Below, piece after piece: positions 51,649 through 59,622 of a DNA stretch of 64,000 nucleotides; the stretch's first letter is position 1, and the number at the start of each line of letters is the position of its first letter. The position numbers and the translations under genes are program-made. A model generated the notes under the pieces. That model searched no databases. It had not been told where the DNA came from and saw only the letters and a list, made by a program, of their open reading frames with translations. This stretch comes from JALORV01 sp963791235 (GTDB lineage Bacteria; Pseudomonadota; Gammaproteobacteria; Burkholderiales; Burkholderiaceae_F): assembly GCA_963791235.1 (NCBI GenBank), contig CAWBRW010000026.1, forward strand, positions 124,001 through 188,000, read 5' to 3'.

Positions 51649-53619
51649 ATGACGACCTCCCCCGAACCCGGCGCGAAAGACGCAGAACCCCTTGCCGGTC
51701 AGACCCAGTTCCTGAACGTCGTCTCGCGCGACGAGGCGACACTGAAGTTTCGCGAGCACCTGCACCTCGCTCCGCTGGGTGAAGAACAAGTGCCCCTCGG
51801 CGACGCTCTCGGTCGGGTACTCGCCCGGGATGTCGTAGCGGAAATCGACGTGCCCGGCTTCGATCGCGCCAACGTCGATGGCTTCGCGGTGCAGGCGCAG
51901 GACACGTTCGGCGCCATGGAGGAAACGCCACGCACGCTGCGGCTGAACGACGAGGTGCTCGCGCCCGGCATTGTGCCGGCCCTGTCCCTCATTCCCGGTC
52001 ATGCAACCCCGATCGCCACGGGCGGCATGTTGCCGCGCGGCGCCGATGCGGTTCTGATGGTCGAACATTCCGAACTCGCAGGCCCCGAGGACGGCCGGCT
52101 GGTCGAGGTCCGTCGACCCCTCACCGGGGGCGAGAACGTGAGTTACGCCGCCACCGACATCGCCCGTGGCGAGACGGTGCTGCACGCCGGGCAACGTCTC
52201 ACATCCCGCGAGATCGGCGTGCTCGCTGCTCTCGGATTGTCCAAGTGCACAGCCTTTCGTCGGCCAAGGGTGGCCATCTTTTCCACCGGCAACGAGATCG
52301 TTGCGCCCGGCGAATCCTTGCGGCCAGGCGCCGTCTACGACTCCAACGCCGCGATCATCGGTGCTGCTGTCGAAGAGCTCGGCGGCATTGCTGTGCACCT
52401 GGGGGTGATCGCCGACAACGAGCAGGCGCTGGCGGCCGCCCTCGCCCGCGGCCTGGAGTCTGACGTCGTCGTGTTCTCCGGCGGAACCTCGAAGGGCGCA
52501 GGGGATATCTCGTACCGGATCGTGTACGCGCTGCGCGATCCGGGGGTTGTCGCCCACGGCGTTGCGCTGAAGCCCGGCAAACCCATCTGCCTCGCGGTCA
52601 CCGGAGGCAAGCCCGTCGTCATCCTTCCCGGGTTTCCCACGTCCGCCATCTTCACTTTCCACGAGTTCCTCGCACCGGTCATCCGCGCGTTTGCCGGCCT
52701 CCCGCCAGAGCGCCGCCACACCGTTCTGGCGACGCTGCCGATGCGCGTGAACTCCGAGCGGGGACGCACGGAATATCTGCTGGTCGGGCTGGTGCAGGGA
52801 CCGGAGGGGTACTTCGCGTATCCGATGGGGAAGGGTTCGGGTTCCGTGACCACCTTCAGCGGCGCCGACGGCTTCATCACCATCGATCAGCACACGGAAA
52901 TCCTGGACTCCGGCAGCGCCGTCGCGGTGACTCTCCTCGGAGAGCAGCTGGAGCCCGCCGACCTCGTGATCATCGGCAGCCACTGCGTCGGCCTTGACCT
53001 GCTGGTAGGCAAATTGATGCGCCAGGGCGTCCGGACGAAGCTGATGATCGTCGGCAGCACGGGAGGCCTGGCCGCGGCCAGACGCGGCGAGTGCGACATC
53101 GCTGGTATCCACCTGATGGATCCCGCAACGGGTGAGTACAACCGCCCGATGCTCACCGACACGCTGACCCTCGTGGCGGGCTACGGGCGGATGCAGGGTT
53201 TCGTGTTCCGGCGCGGCGATGTCCGCTTCGAGGACAAGTCATTCAACGAGGCCATCGCGGCCGCACTGAACGAACCAGGATGCGTGATGGTCAATCGCAA
53301 CGCCGGAAGCGGCACACGCATCCTCATCGACAAATGGCTCGGCGAAAGAAGACCCGCCGGATACGGCACGCAGACGAAATCCCATAACGCCGTTGCGGTG
53401 GCGATTTCTCAGCAGCGGGCGGACTGGGGAGTCGCGATTGATACCGTGGCCCGTCAATACGGGCTCGGCTTCATCCCCATGCAGGAGGAGAAATACGATT
53501 TCATCGTGCCGACGGTTCGGCTCGAGCGCCCCGAGGTCCAGGCCTTCTGCGCGTTGCTGAATGATCCGGAAGTGCGCGGCGAGTTCGCGTCGCTGGGCTT
53601 CCGGTTGCCGCAAAGTTAG
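51649..53619 (+). CDS. MoeA-type molybdenumtransferase fused to a periplasmic-binding-like domain
   Basis: A 656-residue fusion. Residues 20-430 form a full MoeA (LGRVLARDVVAEIDVPGFDRANVDGFAVQ, VFSGGTSKGAGDISY, LPGFPTSAIFTFHEF). Residues 440-655 form a COG1910 substrate-binding-like domain (VIIGSHCVGLDLLVGKLMRQGVR, GSTGGLAAARRGECDIAGIHLMDP, NRNAGSGTRILIDKWLGE). This domain is related to the sensor part of the regulator at 46600. It has no signal peptide, so it acts in the cytosol. It could sense or deliver the oxyanion, or select tungstate versus molybdate. Confidence 0.92.
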   Translation: MTTSPEPGAKDAEPLAGQTQFLNVVSRDEATLKFREHLHLAPLGEEQVPLGDALGRVLARDVVAEIDVPGFDRANVDGFAVQAQDTFGAMEETPRTLRLNDEVLAPGIVPALSLIPGHATPIATGGMLPRGADAVLMVEHSELAGPEDGRLVEVRRPLTGGENVSYAATDIARGETVLHAGQRLTSREIGVLAALGLSKCTAFRRPRVAIFSTGNEIVAPGESLRPGAVYDSNAAIIGAAVEELGGIAVHLGVIADNEQALAAALARGLESDVVVFSGGTSKGAGDISYRIVYALRDPGVVAHGVALKPGKPICLAVTGGKPVVILPGFPTSAIFTFHEFLAPVIRAFAGLPPERRHTVLATLPMRVNSERGRTEYLLVGLVQGPEGYFAYPMGKGSGSVTTFSGADGFITIDQHTEILDSGSAVAVTLLGEQLEPADLVIIGSHCVGLDLLVGKLMRQGVRTKLMIVGSTGGLAAARRGECDIAGIHLMDPATGEYNRPMLTDTLTLVAGYGRMQGFVFRRGDVRFEDKSFNEAIAAALNEPGCVMVNRNAGSGTRILIDKWLGERRPAGYGTQTKSHNAVAVAISQQRADWGVAIDTVARQYGLGFIPMQEEKYDFIVPTVRLERPEVQAFCALLNDPEVRGEFASLGFRLPQS

Positions 53620-53733
53620 CTGCCGAAGCCGGCCTGCGCGGTTTCCGTGTCACTTCGGCGACTAACCACCGGATCCAGGCGTCGCGACACAGTGTCCCGA
53701 CCGCTCCGGGTAGGATGGGTGCCCTTGGAAACG

Positions 53734-54337
53734 ATGACGACGACCATGGCGCTAACAAAGCTCCGTGATTGCATAGGCTTGGCCGCCAGCGCGGCGCTCT
53801 TCGCGGCGTGCGCTTCGGTCGGCCCTGGCCCAACGGCTGGCACAGGTCCGGACAAGACCGAGCACGGTCACGGCGCCGAGCCTTGGGCTCTTTTCCCGCA
53901 TCAAGGTGCCATCGGACCGCGAGCCAGCGTTGCAACTGTCCGCCCGAGGAGTACAGGTGTTTCGTTGCGAAAGGCGGGACGGAGCGCTGGTATGGATCTT
54001 TCGCCAGCCCGACGCTGAACTGCTCAATGACCGCGGCGCCGTGGTCGGTCGGCACGGCGCCAATCTTTCGTTCGAGCACGTCGATGGCAGTCGCCTCACT
54101 GCCACTATCGCCGCTTACGACGATGCGCCCAAGTCCACCGATCTGCGGTGGTTGCTGATGACCACGCGCAGCTTCGGCAAGGGCACATTTGAAGGCGTTA
54201 CCCACGTCCAACGCGTCAATACGCGCGGCGGCATGCCCCCGGACCGCTGCGAAGGCACTCAGGTCAACCAGGTTTTGCGCGTCGATTTCTCTGCCGACTT
54301 CATCTTCTACCGACCGAAATCCGGCGGGCCGGCCTGA
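53734..54337 (+). pseudogene. DUF3455-like lipoprotein, frameshifted
   Basis: Two frames must be joined. The first, from ATG 53734 (or 53746), encodes a lipoprotein signal, LAASAALFAAC. The second carries the body: FSRIKVPSDREPALQLSARGVQVFRC, LVWIFRQPDAELLNDRG, VGRHGANLSFEHVDGSRL, and FEGVTHVQRVNTRGG with DFSADFIFYRPK. The pattern resembles DUF3455. The shift (+1) lies between about 53810 and 53905. In the real gene one base would be absent. Whether it is broken in the cell cannot be judged. Confidence 0.7.
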
Positions 54338-54453
54338 TTTTTTGACCCTGTCTCCGGCCTCGCTGAGAGGTGGCTCCGGCTCAGCGCCGGGCGCTTTCGC
54401 AAAAAGCGTTAAAATTCAGCGTTTTCGGACGCTGTGTGCCGGAGGAAAGCAAA

Positions 54454-55158
54454 TGAACCCGACTGCCTCGACGGTAGGCGCCTACCTGCGCGACCTGCCG
54501 CCGGACCGTCGCGTGGCAATGGCGCGTCTGTGCAGCATGATTCGCCGCTCCGCCCGCGGAGTACGCGAAAGCATGCGTTACGGGCTCGCGTTCTACGAAC
54601 TCGACGGGCCGCTGTTCGCCCTGGAATCCGCCCGTCGGCATATGTCGCTCTATGTGGCCGAAAAGGACGTTGTGCTGAAGCACAAGGACGCGCTGCAGGG
54701 CGTCAACGCCAACAAGAGCTTTATCAAGTTCTCGGACCTCAATCGACTGCCGCTGGACGTGGTCGAGAAGATCGTCCGCGACTCGGTTGCTGCACGGCGT
54801 CAACGGCTCGCTCAGGGAACCGTCCCCACCCAGGCCGAGTTGCTGAAGCTCTGGGGTATCAATGAAGAGGCCGCTGCGCCGCCAGCGACCACCGTCAAGC
54901 TGCCGACTACGAAGCCGGCCGCCTCGATGACCGACGCTATCAATGCGATGGCGAACTCCGTCCGGGACGCGATGATTGCGGCAATCGATATTGCCACCGG
55001 CGCGCCGGCGCCGAAGGCCAAATCGGTCCGCAAACCGGCCACCCAGGCCAGTGCGCGCGCAGCCAAGCGCACACCGTCGCGAGCGTCGACGCGCACAACG
55101 ACGCGAAGCTCGACGGCCAAAGAAGGCCAGCGCCAAGAAAGCCGCCCGCCGGCGTTAG
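54454..55158 (+). CDS. DUF1801 domain protein with Ala/Lys-rich tail, probable 3' frameshift
   Basis: From ATG 54454, a DUF1801 core of about 120 residues: LPPDRRVAMARLCSMIRRS, VRESMRYGLAFYELDGPLFALE, RRHMSLYVAEKDVVLKH. It then has a long low-complexity tail rich in Ala, Thr, Arg and Lys. As written, the frame runs past the terminator to 55346. Dropping one A of the AAA at 55119-55121 gives the tail TAKKASAKKAARRR and a stop at 55156-55158, just before the terminator. That end is given here. The tail suggests nucleic-acid binding. The function of DUF1801 is unknown. Confidence 0.78.
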
Positions 55159-55181
55159 AGGCCTTTCAGCGGCGAATTTGC

Positions 55182-55210
55182 AACGGCGCCTACGGGCGCC
55201 GTTTTCCTTT
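55182..55210 (+). terminator. intrinsic terminator after the DUF1801 gene
   Basis: AACGGCGCC and GGCGCCGTT form a 9-bp stem with a TACG loop, followed directly by TTTTCCTTT. It sits 24 bases after the repaired stop of the DUF1801 gene, which supports that stop rather than the read-through end at 55346. Confidence 0.85.
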
Positions 55211-55223
55211 GCTGCGGCGTCGG

Positions 55224-56448
55224 TCAGGAGGGACGCGTGTCCTCGATGACCTTGCCGTCATTCGGCAAGGATCCTGGTGCCACGAGTTCCACGTTGCCGC
55301 CGAGCTTGGTGACGGCACGCAGCGCCTCTCCCAATGCTGCCGATAGGGAAGGATCCCTTTCGGCGGACTCCGCCTTAAGCGTCATCACATCGACTTCGCC
55401 ATTGCGTCCCACGACGAGCCGCAGTCGCTTGACGCTTGGATGCCGGCGTCCGACCTCGGCGATCTGCTCGGGACGCACGAACATGCCTTTGATCTTGGTG
55501 GTCTGGTCGGCGCGGCCAAGCCAGCCACGAATGCGCGTATTGGTACGGCCGCAGGCCGAAGTGCCCGACAAGATGGCCGACAAGATCGCCGAGCGCCAGG
55601 CGGATCCACGGATGATGCTGATCGAACGAGGTGACAACCACTTCGCCGACCTCGCCATCCGGTACCGGTTCACCGGTCCCGGGGCGCACGATCTCGACCA
55701 GCACGTCTTCGTTGACGACCATGCCCGCCCGTGCCGGCGTCTCGTACGCGATCACACCGACGTCGGCCGTCGCATACAGCTGATAGGCATCGATCCCGCG
55801 CGAGCGCATTTCGGCCTGCAGCGAGGCTGGGAAGGCGGCACCGGAGACGGCGGCGCGACGAATGGGATTCTCGCGCTGCGCCGACGCGACCGCGTCGAGG
55901 AGGATCTTCAGGAAGTCGGGCGTCCCGGTGTAAGCGGTCGGACGCAGATGCTCAATCAGGTCGAGCTGCTGCTCGGTGTTGCCGGGCCCGGCCGGGATCA
56001 CGGCGCAGCCCAGCGCGCGCGCGCCGCCGTCGAGGATGAAGCCGCCCGGGGTCAGGTGATACGAAAACGTGTTGAGCACGATGTCGCCGGGGCGGAAGCC
56101 GGCGGCATGCAAGCCCCGCGCCGCGCGCCATGCGTCATCGTGACGTGCCTCGGGTTCGTAGATCGGTCCCGGCGAGGTGAACAAGCGCCCGAAGCGCTCC
56201 AGCGGATCCACGAATCCGCCGAAGGGCGGCGCCGCCTTCTGCATTGCCGGCAATCCCGCCTTCCGCAGCACCGGGAGACGCGCGAGGTCCGCGCGGGTCA
56301 CGATGTCTGCCGGATTGATGTCGCCCAGGTGCTGGCGCCAGCCCGGCGCCTTCAGCGCCTTGGCGATCAGCCCGGGCAGATGCCCCATCAGGTCGAGTTC
56401 GCGCTGGCGCGGATCACGCGTCTCGCGACTGTCAAAGTGCTGCGTCAT
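55224..56448 (-). pseudogene. phenylacetate-CoA ligase-like AMP-forming enzyme, frameshifted
   Basis: An ANL-superfamily ligase from ATG 56448, about 407 residues after repair. N-terminal part: TRADLARLPVLRK, FGRLFTSPGPIYEPEA, NTFSYHLTPGGFILDGGARALG, YTGTPDFLKILLDA, QLYATADVGVIAYET. The second frame carries SGTSACGRTNTRIRGWLGRADQTTKIKG, MFVRPEQIAEV and the final ACT-like fold. The join is at GDL/SAILSG near base 55585, where one extra base is present. It activates an aromatic or related acid to its CoA thioester. The enzyme lies at the end of the liv-type transport unit. Confidence 0.82.
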
Positions 56449-56467
56449 CGAAGTCCTGACTGGTTGG

Positions 56468-56692
56468 CTACCGCGCAGCGCTATCGATCTCGGCGCGACG
56501 CCGCTCCGTGTCCTGCTGCGCGGCCTCGAGTTTCTTGGTGACCGGATCGATCGTCGTCTGCCGAGTCGGCAACGGCGTGGCGGCCGGCTCCTCATTGCGC
56601 GGAGCGCAGCCAATGCTGCCGATTGCCAGCAACGCTGCGACCACGCACGTTGCGACCGGCGTCATTGCCATTGAGCGGGAGCGCAGACGCAT
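56468..56692 (-). CDS. small lipoprotein candidate
   Basis: A 74-residue frame from ATG 56692. It has a basic N-terminus, a hydrophobic stretch and a lipobox-like SIGC (cysteine 29), then a proline/threonine region and a charged C-terminal helix (KKLEAAQQDTERRRAEIDSAAR). No family is recognised. It lies between the histone-like gene and the CoA ligase gene on the same strand, with about 60 and 19 bases of spacing. Confidence 0.55.
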   Translation of the reverse strand: MRLRSRSMAMTPVATCVVAALLAIGSIGCAPRNEEPAATPLPTRQTTIDPVTKKLEAAQQDTERRRAEIDSAAR

Positions 56693-56751
56693 GTTTTTAG
56701 CTCGAGGTCGCGGGCCGGGCCGGCCAACCGGTCCGACCCGGATGGGTGCGC

Positions 56752-57108
56752 CTACATCTTTGCGCGCACGCTTGCGACCGCCTTGCGCACCCGCTTCATG
56801 AATCCGCCGGCAACCTTCTTCGCCGCCGTCGCGCGCTTCGTGACCTTCTTGGCGACCTTCTTTGCCACCTTCTTTACAGCGGCTTTCTTGGCGGCGACCT
56901 TCTTCGCTGCCTTCTTCGCCGCTGTCTTGGCGGCGGCCTTGGTCTCCGCGCCACTGCCGCGCTTGATGTCCTGGGCATGCGCACGCGAATATTGCTGGAT
57001 GTCCTTGAACTTCCCGCTCGCATCGCGAACCGCATACAACTTCTTGCCGCCGGTGCTGTACATCACCGTGCGGCGGGACTTCTTCTTCGCAGCTTTCTTT
57101 GTGGCCAT
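56752..57108 (-). CDS. histone H1-like lysine/alanine-rich protein
   Basis: A 118-residue basic protein. Residues 1-55 form a small globular part (KKKSRRTVMYSTGGKKLYAVRDASGKFKDIQQYSRAHAQDIKRG). Residues 56-118 are repeats of the AKKAAKKVAAKKA type, as in eukaryotic H1 tails, AlgP and BpH1 proteins. Such tails bind DNA non-specifically. The globular part is similar to small conserved proteins of unknown function in betaproteobacteria. It has its own upstream terminator on the coding strand, so it may be a separate transcript. Confidence 0.78.
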   Translation of the reverse strand: MATKKAAKKKSRRTVMYSTGGKKLYAVRDASGKFKDIQQYSRAHAQDIKRGSGAETKAAAKTAAKKAAKKVAAKKAAVKKVAKKVAKKVTKRATAAKKVAGGFMKRVRKAVASVRAKM

Positions 57109-57170
57109 CTACGCTCCTCGAATAACGCGCGGACCGGACAATCGCTTTCGCCAACCCGCGCGTGCTGACG

Positions 57171-57194
57171 AAAACCCCCGCGCACGGAGCGCGG
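57171..57194 (-). terminator. intrinsic terminator after livF
   Basis: On the minus strand CCGCGC-TCCGT-GCGCGG is a 6-bp stem, followed by GGGTTTT. It starts 19 bases after the livF stop at 57213 and separates the transporter operon from the histone-like gene. Confidence 0.65.
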
Positions 57195-57212
57195 AAACCC
57201 TGCGCCGGCGGC

Positions 57213-58034
57213 TCAGGCCAGCCAGCGTTTGCGACGCTTGTAGAACTTCGCTTCGCGAAAACTCTTCCGACCGGACTTCGAGACGCCCAGATAGAACTCC
57301 TTGACGTCTTCGTTCTCGCGCAGCGAAGCAGCAGCGCCGTCCATGACGACACGCCCGTTCTCCAGAATGTATCCGTAATCGGCAAAGCGCAGCGCGATGT
57401 TGGTGTTCTGCTCGGCCAGGAGAAACGACACGTGCTCCTTCTTGTTGAGATCCTGCACGATCGCGAAGATCTCCTCCACGACCTGAGGCGCCAGTCCCAT
57501 CGACGGTTCATCCAGCAGGATCATCGACGGCCGTGCCATCAGGGCGCGTCCGATCGCCGTCATCTGCTGTTCGCCGCCCGACGTATATCCCGACTGGCTG
57601 GTGCGCCGCTGCTTCAGGCGTGGAAAGTACGCGTATACCTTGTCGAGGTCGGCGGCGACGTCCGACCGCGTATTGCCACGCCCCGAGGCCCCCCGGGAGT
57701 AGGCACCGGAGAGCAGGTTCTCCTCGACCGTCAGGTGGGCGAAGCAGCGTCGCCCTTCCATCACCTGCACGACGCCGCGCTTGACCAGGTCGTAGGCCGT
57801 CAGCTTCTCGATTTTTTCGCCGCGGTACTCGATCGAGCCCTTGGTGACCTCGCCGCGCTCGCCATGCAGCAGGTTGGAAACCGCCCGCAGCGTGGTGGTC
57901 TTGCCCGCGCCGTTGGCGCCGAGCAGCGCGACGATGCCGCCGTCGGGTACCGTCAATGAAACGCCCTTCAGCACCAGGATCACATGGTTGTAGATCACCT
58001 CGATGCCGTTGACGTTGAGCAGCGGTGCAGTCAC
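57213..58034 (-). CDS. livF: branched-chain amino acid/aromatic-type ABC transporter ATP-binding protein LivF
   Basis: A 273-residue ABC ATPase of the LivF class. The Walker A is LLGANGAGKTTTLRA, the signature SGGEQQMTAIGRALMARP and the Walker B MILLDEPSMGLAPQ. The Q-loop region includes VVQVMEGRRCFAHLTVEENL. The C-terminal extension (KSGRKSFREAKFYKRRKRWLA) is typical of Liv ATPases next to aromatic-acid CoA ligases. It energises the permease pair encoded upstream. Confidence 0.92.
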   Translation of the reverse strand: MTAPLLNVNGIEVIYNHVILVLKGVSLTVPDGGIVALLGANGAGKTTTLRAVSNLLHGERGEVTKGSIEYRGEKIEKLTAYDLVKRGVVQVMEGRRCFAHLTVEENLLSGAYSRGASGRGNTRSDVAADLDKVYAYFPRLKQRRTSQSGYTSGGEQQMTAIGRALMARPSMILLDEPSMGLAPQVVEEIFAIVQDLNKKEHVSFLLAEQNTNIALRFADYGYILENGRVVMDGAAASLRENEDVKEFYLGVSKSGRKSFREAKFYKRRKRWLA

Positions 58035-58050
58035 CGTCTTCTCCGTTCTA

Positions 58051-58089
58051 GCTGTGCGCAGCGCTCACGCCGTAAGCGCTGCGCACAGC
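58051..58089. ncRNA. 15-bp perfect hairpin between the binding-protein gene and livF
   Basis: Arms GCTGTGCGCAGCGCT (58051-58065) and AGCGCTGCGCACAGC (58075-58089) are exact complements with a 9-base loop. It sits in the gap between the stop of the binding-protein gene and the livF start. No T-run follows on the minus strand, so partial termination or, more likely, protection of the 3' end of the upstream transcript is expected. This would raise binding-protein output above the membrane parts. Confidence 0.75.
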
Positions 58090-58125
58090 CGGCCGCGCAG
58101 TGCGGCCGACTGGGTTGATGTAGCC

Positions 58126-59559
58126 CTACTTCTTCGCCGCCGGTGCGGTCTTGACTGCGGCGGGTGCCGCAGCCGGTGTCGCTGCCTTGGCATCCGCGGC
58201 GATCTCGTCGGCGCAGCTGCGCATCGTCAGCTTCTTCTCCGTGACGTAGCGCTGCGCCGCCGCCTTGATCATCGGCTTGATGATCTGGTTGTCGGCGTCG
58301 TAGAAGTCGGAGGTGAACACCCATTTGGTGCCGTCCCACTGCTGGATCCGCGCCGAACGCGCGCCCGCATGGTCGCGGCAGTTGGTCGCGAGCGGCTTCA
58401 TCACGCCAGCCAGGCCGAGGCCCTCGACGCGCTTAGCGTCGAGATTCAGGTTCTCGAGACCGTAGCGGACCTGCTCGCCGGTCAGCGGCTTGGCGCCATA
58501 GCGCAGTTGCGCCTGGCGCACGCCTTCGACGGAGAGCATCGCGCTGATCAGGCCGCGGGTGTAAAGCACCGTGCCGACTTCCTCCTGCGGACCCGTGCCC
58601 TGGCCCTTCGCATGCAGCGTGGCGAGGATGTCGTTATGCACCTTCGCACGCCCGGCGCCGTGCTGCAGCGCCAGTCCGTTGTAGCCCTTGGCATCCGCGC
58701 CGACCGGCAGTACATCCGGCTCGGCCGCCGCCCACCACACGCCGTACATCTTGTCGCGCGGATACCCGGTGGCCACGGCCTCGCGCAGCGCCGTCGAGTT
58801 CATCACGCCCCAGCCCCACAGGAACACATAATCCGGCCGGTTCTGGCGGATTTGCAGCCAGGCCGCCTTCTGCTCGACGCCGGGATGCGTGACCGGCAGC
58901 GTGATCAGCTCGAAGCCGTGCAGCTTTGCGCGCTCCTGCAGTAGCGCAATCGGTTCCTTGCCGAACGGCGAGTCGTGATAGACGAGCGCGATCTTCTTGC
59001 CCTTCAGCTTGTCGGTGCCACCGTTGAGCTTGCCAACGTGCTGCACCAGGACGTCGGCCGCATCCCAGTAGGTGCCCATCAGCGGGAAGTTCCACGGGAA
59101 CGCCTCGCCTTCTACGGATTCGGAACGGCCGTAGCCGGCGGTGACCAGCGGGATCTTGTCGGTCGGCGCCTTGTCGGTCAGCGCATACGTGATGCCAGTG
59201 GACAGGGGCTGGACCGCGGCGACAAACGGCTTCGTCTTCAGCCGCTCGTAGCACTCGACGCCGCGATCAGTCGCATAGCCGGTCTCGCACTCCTCCCAGG
59301 TGATCTTCACCCCGTTGATGCCGCCCTGGGCGTTGACCAGCTTCAGGTAGTCGACAAATCCGTTGGCCCAGGGCGTGCCGTTGGGTGCATACGCGCCCGT
59401 GCGGTACACCAAGATCGGGAAGAACTGCTCGCCCTTGCCGGCTGCCGCGGGAGCGGCCTTCTGCTGCGCACCGGACGTCGCGGGCAGCGCCAGCGACATG
59501 GCCGCTGCGATCCCCGCCACTGCCATCGCAGCGACTCTTGCTTTGAACAATCGTGCCAT
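58126..59559 (-). CDS. Liv-type ABC transporter substrate-binding protein
   Basis: A 477-residue periplasmic binding protein from ATG 59559, with GGAGA 7 bases upstream (an in-frame ATG at 59571 also exists). The signal peptide ends near ATSGAQQ. The mature domain has FFPILVYRTGAYAPNGTPWANGF, GGINGVKITWEECETGY and GKKIALVYHDSPFGKEP, a two-lobe peripla_BP_6 fold. It is larger than LivK (about 370 residues), like the group found with aromatic-acid CoA ligases. The ligand is unknown. An Ala/Pro-rich tail ends the protein. Confidence 0.9.
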   Translation of the reverse strand: MARLFKARVAAMAVAGIAAAMSLALPATSGAQQKAAPAAAGKGEQFFPILVYRTGAYAPNGTPWANGFVDYLKLVNAQGGINGVKITWEECETGYATDRGVECYERLKTKPFVAAVQPLSTGITYALTDKAPTDKIPLVTAGYGRSESVEGEAFPWNFPLMGTYWDAADVLVQHVGKLNGGTDKLKGKKIALVYHDSPFGKEPIALLQERAKLHGFELITLPVTHPGVEQKAAWLQIRQNRPDYVFLWGWGVMNSTALREAVATGYPRDKMYGVWWAAAEPDVLPVGADAKGYNGLALQHGAGRAKVHNDILATLHAKGQGTGPQEEVGTVLYTRGLISAMLSVEGVRQAQLRYGAKPLTGEQVRYGLENLNLDAKRVEGLGLAGVMKPLATNCRDHAGARSARIQQWDGTKWVFTSDFYDADNQIIKPMIKAAAQRYVTEKKLTMRSCADEIAADAKAATPAAAPAAVKTAPAAKK

Positions 59560-59622
59560 CGTTGTCTCCATGCGTACTAATGAGGGTCCAGCATTATCTG
59601 CAGCGCCGTTGCTCCGTGGACC

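Noticed and set aside
51319..53112. 597-codon open frame on the minus strand
   Set aside because: Antisense to moeA and the MoeA fusion; composition typical of a shadow frame.
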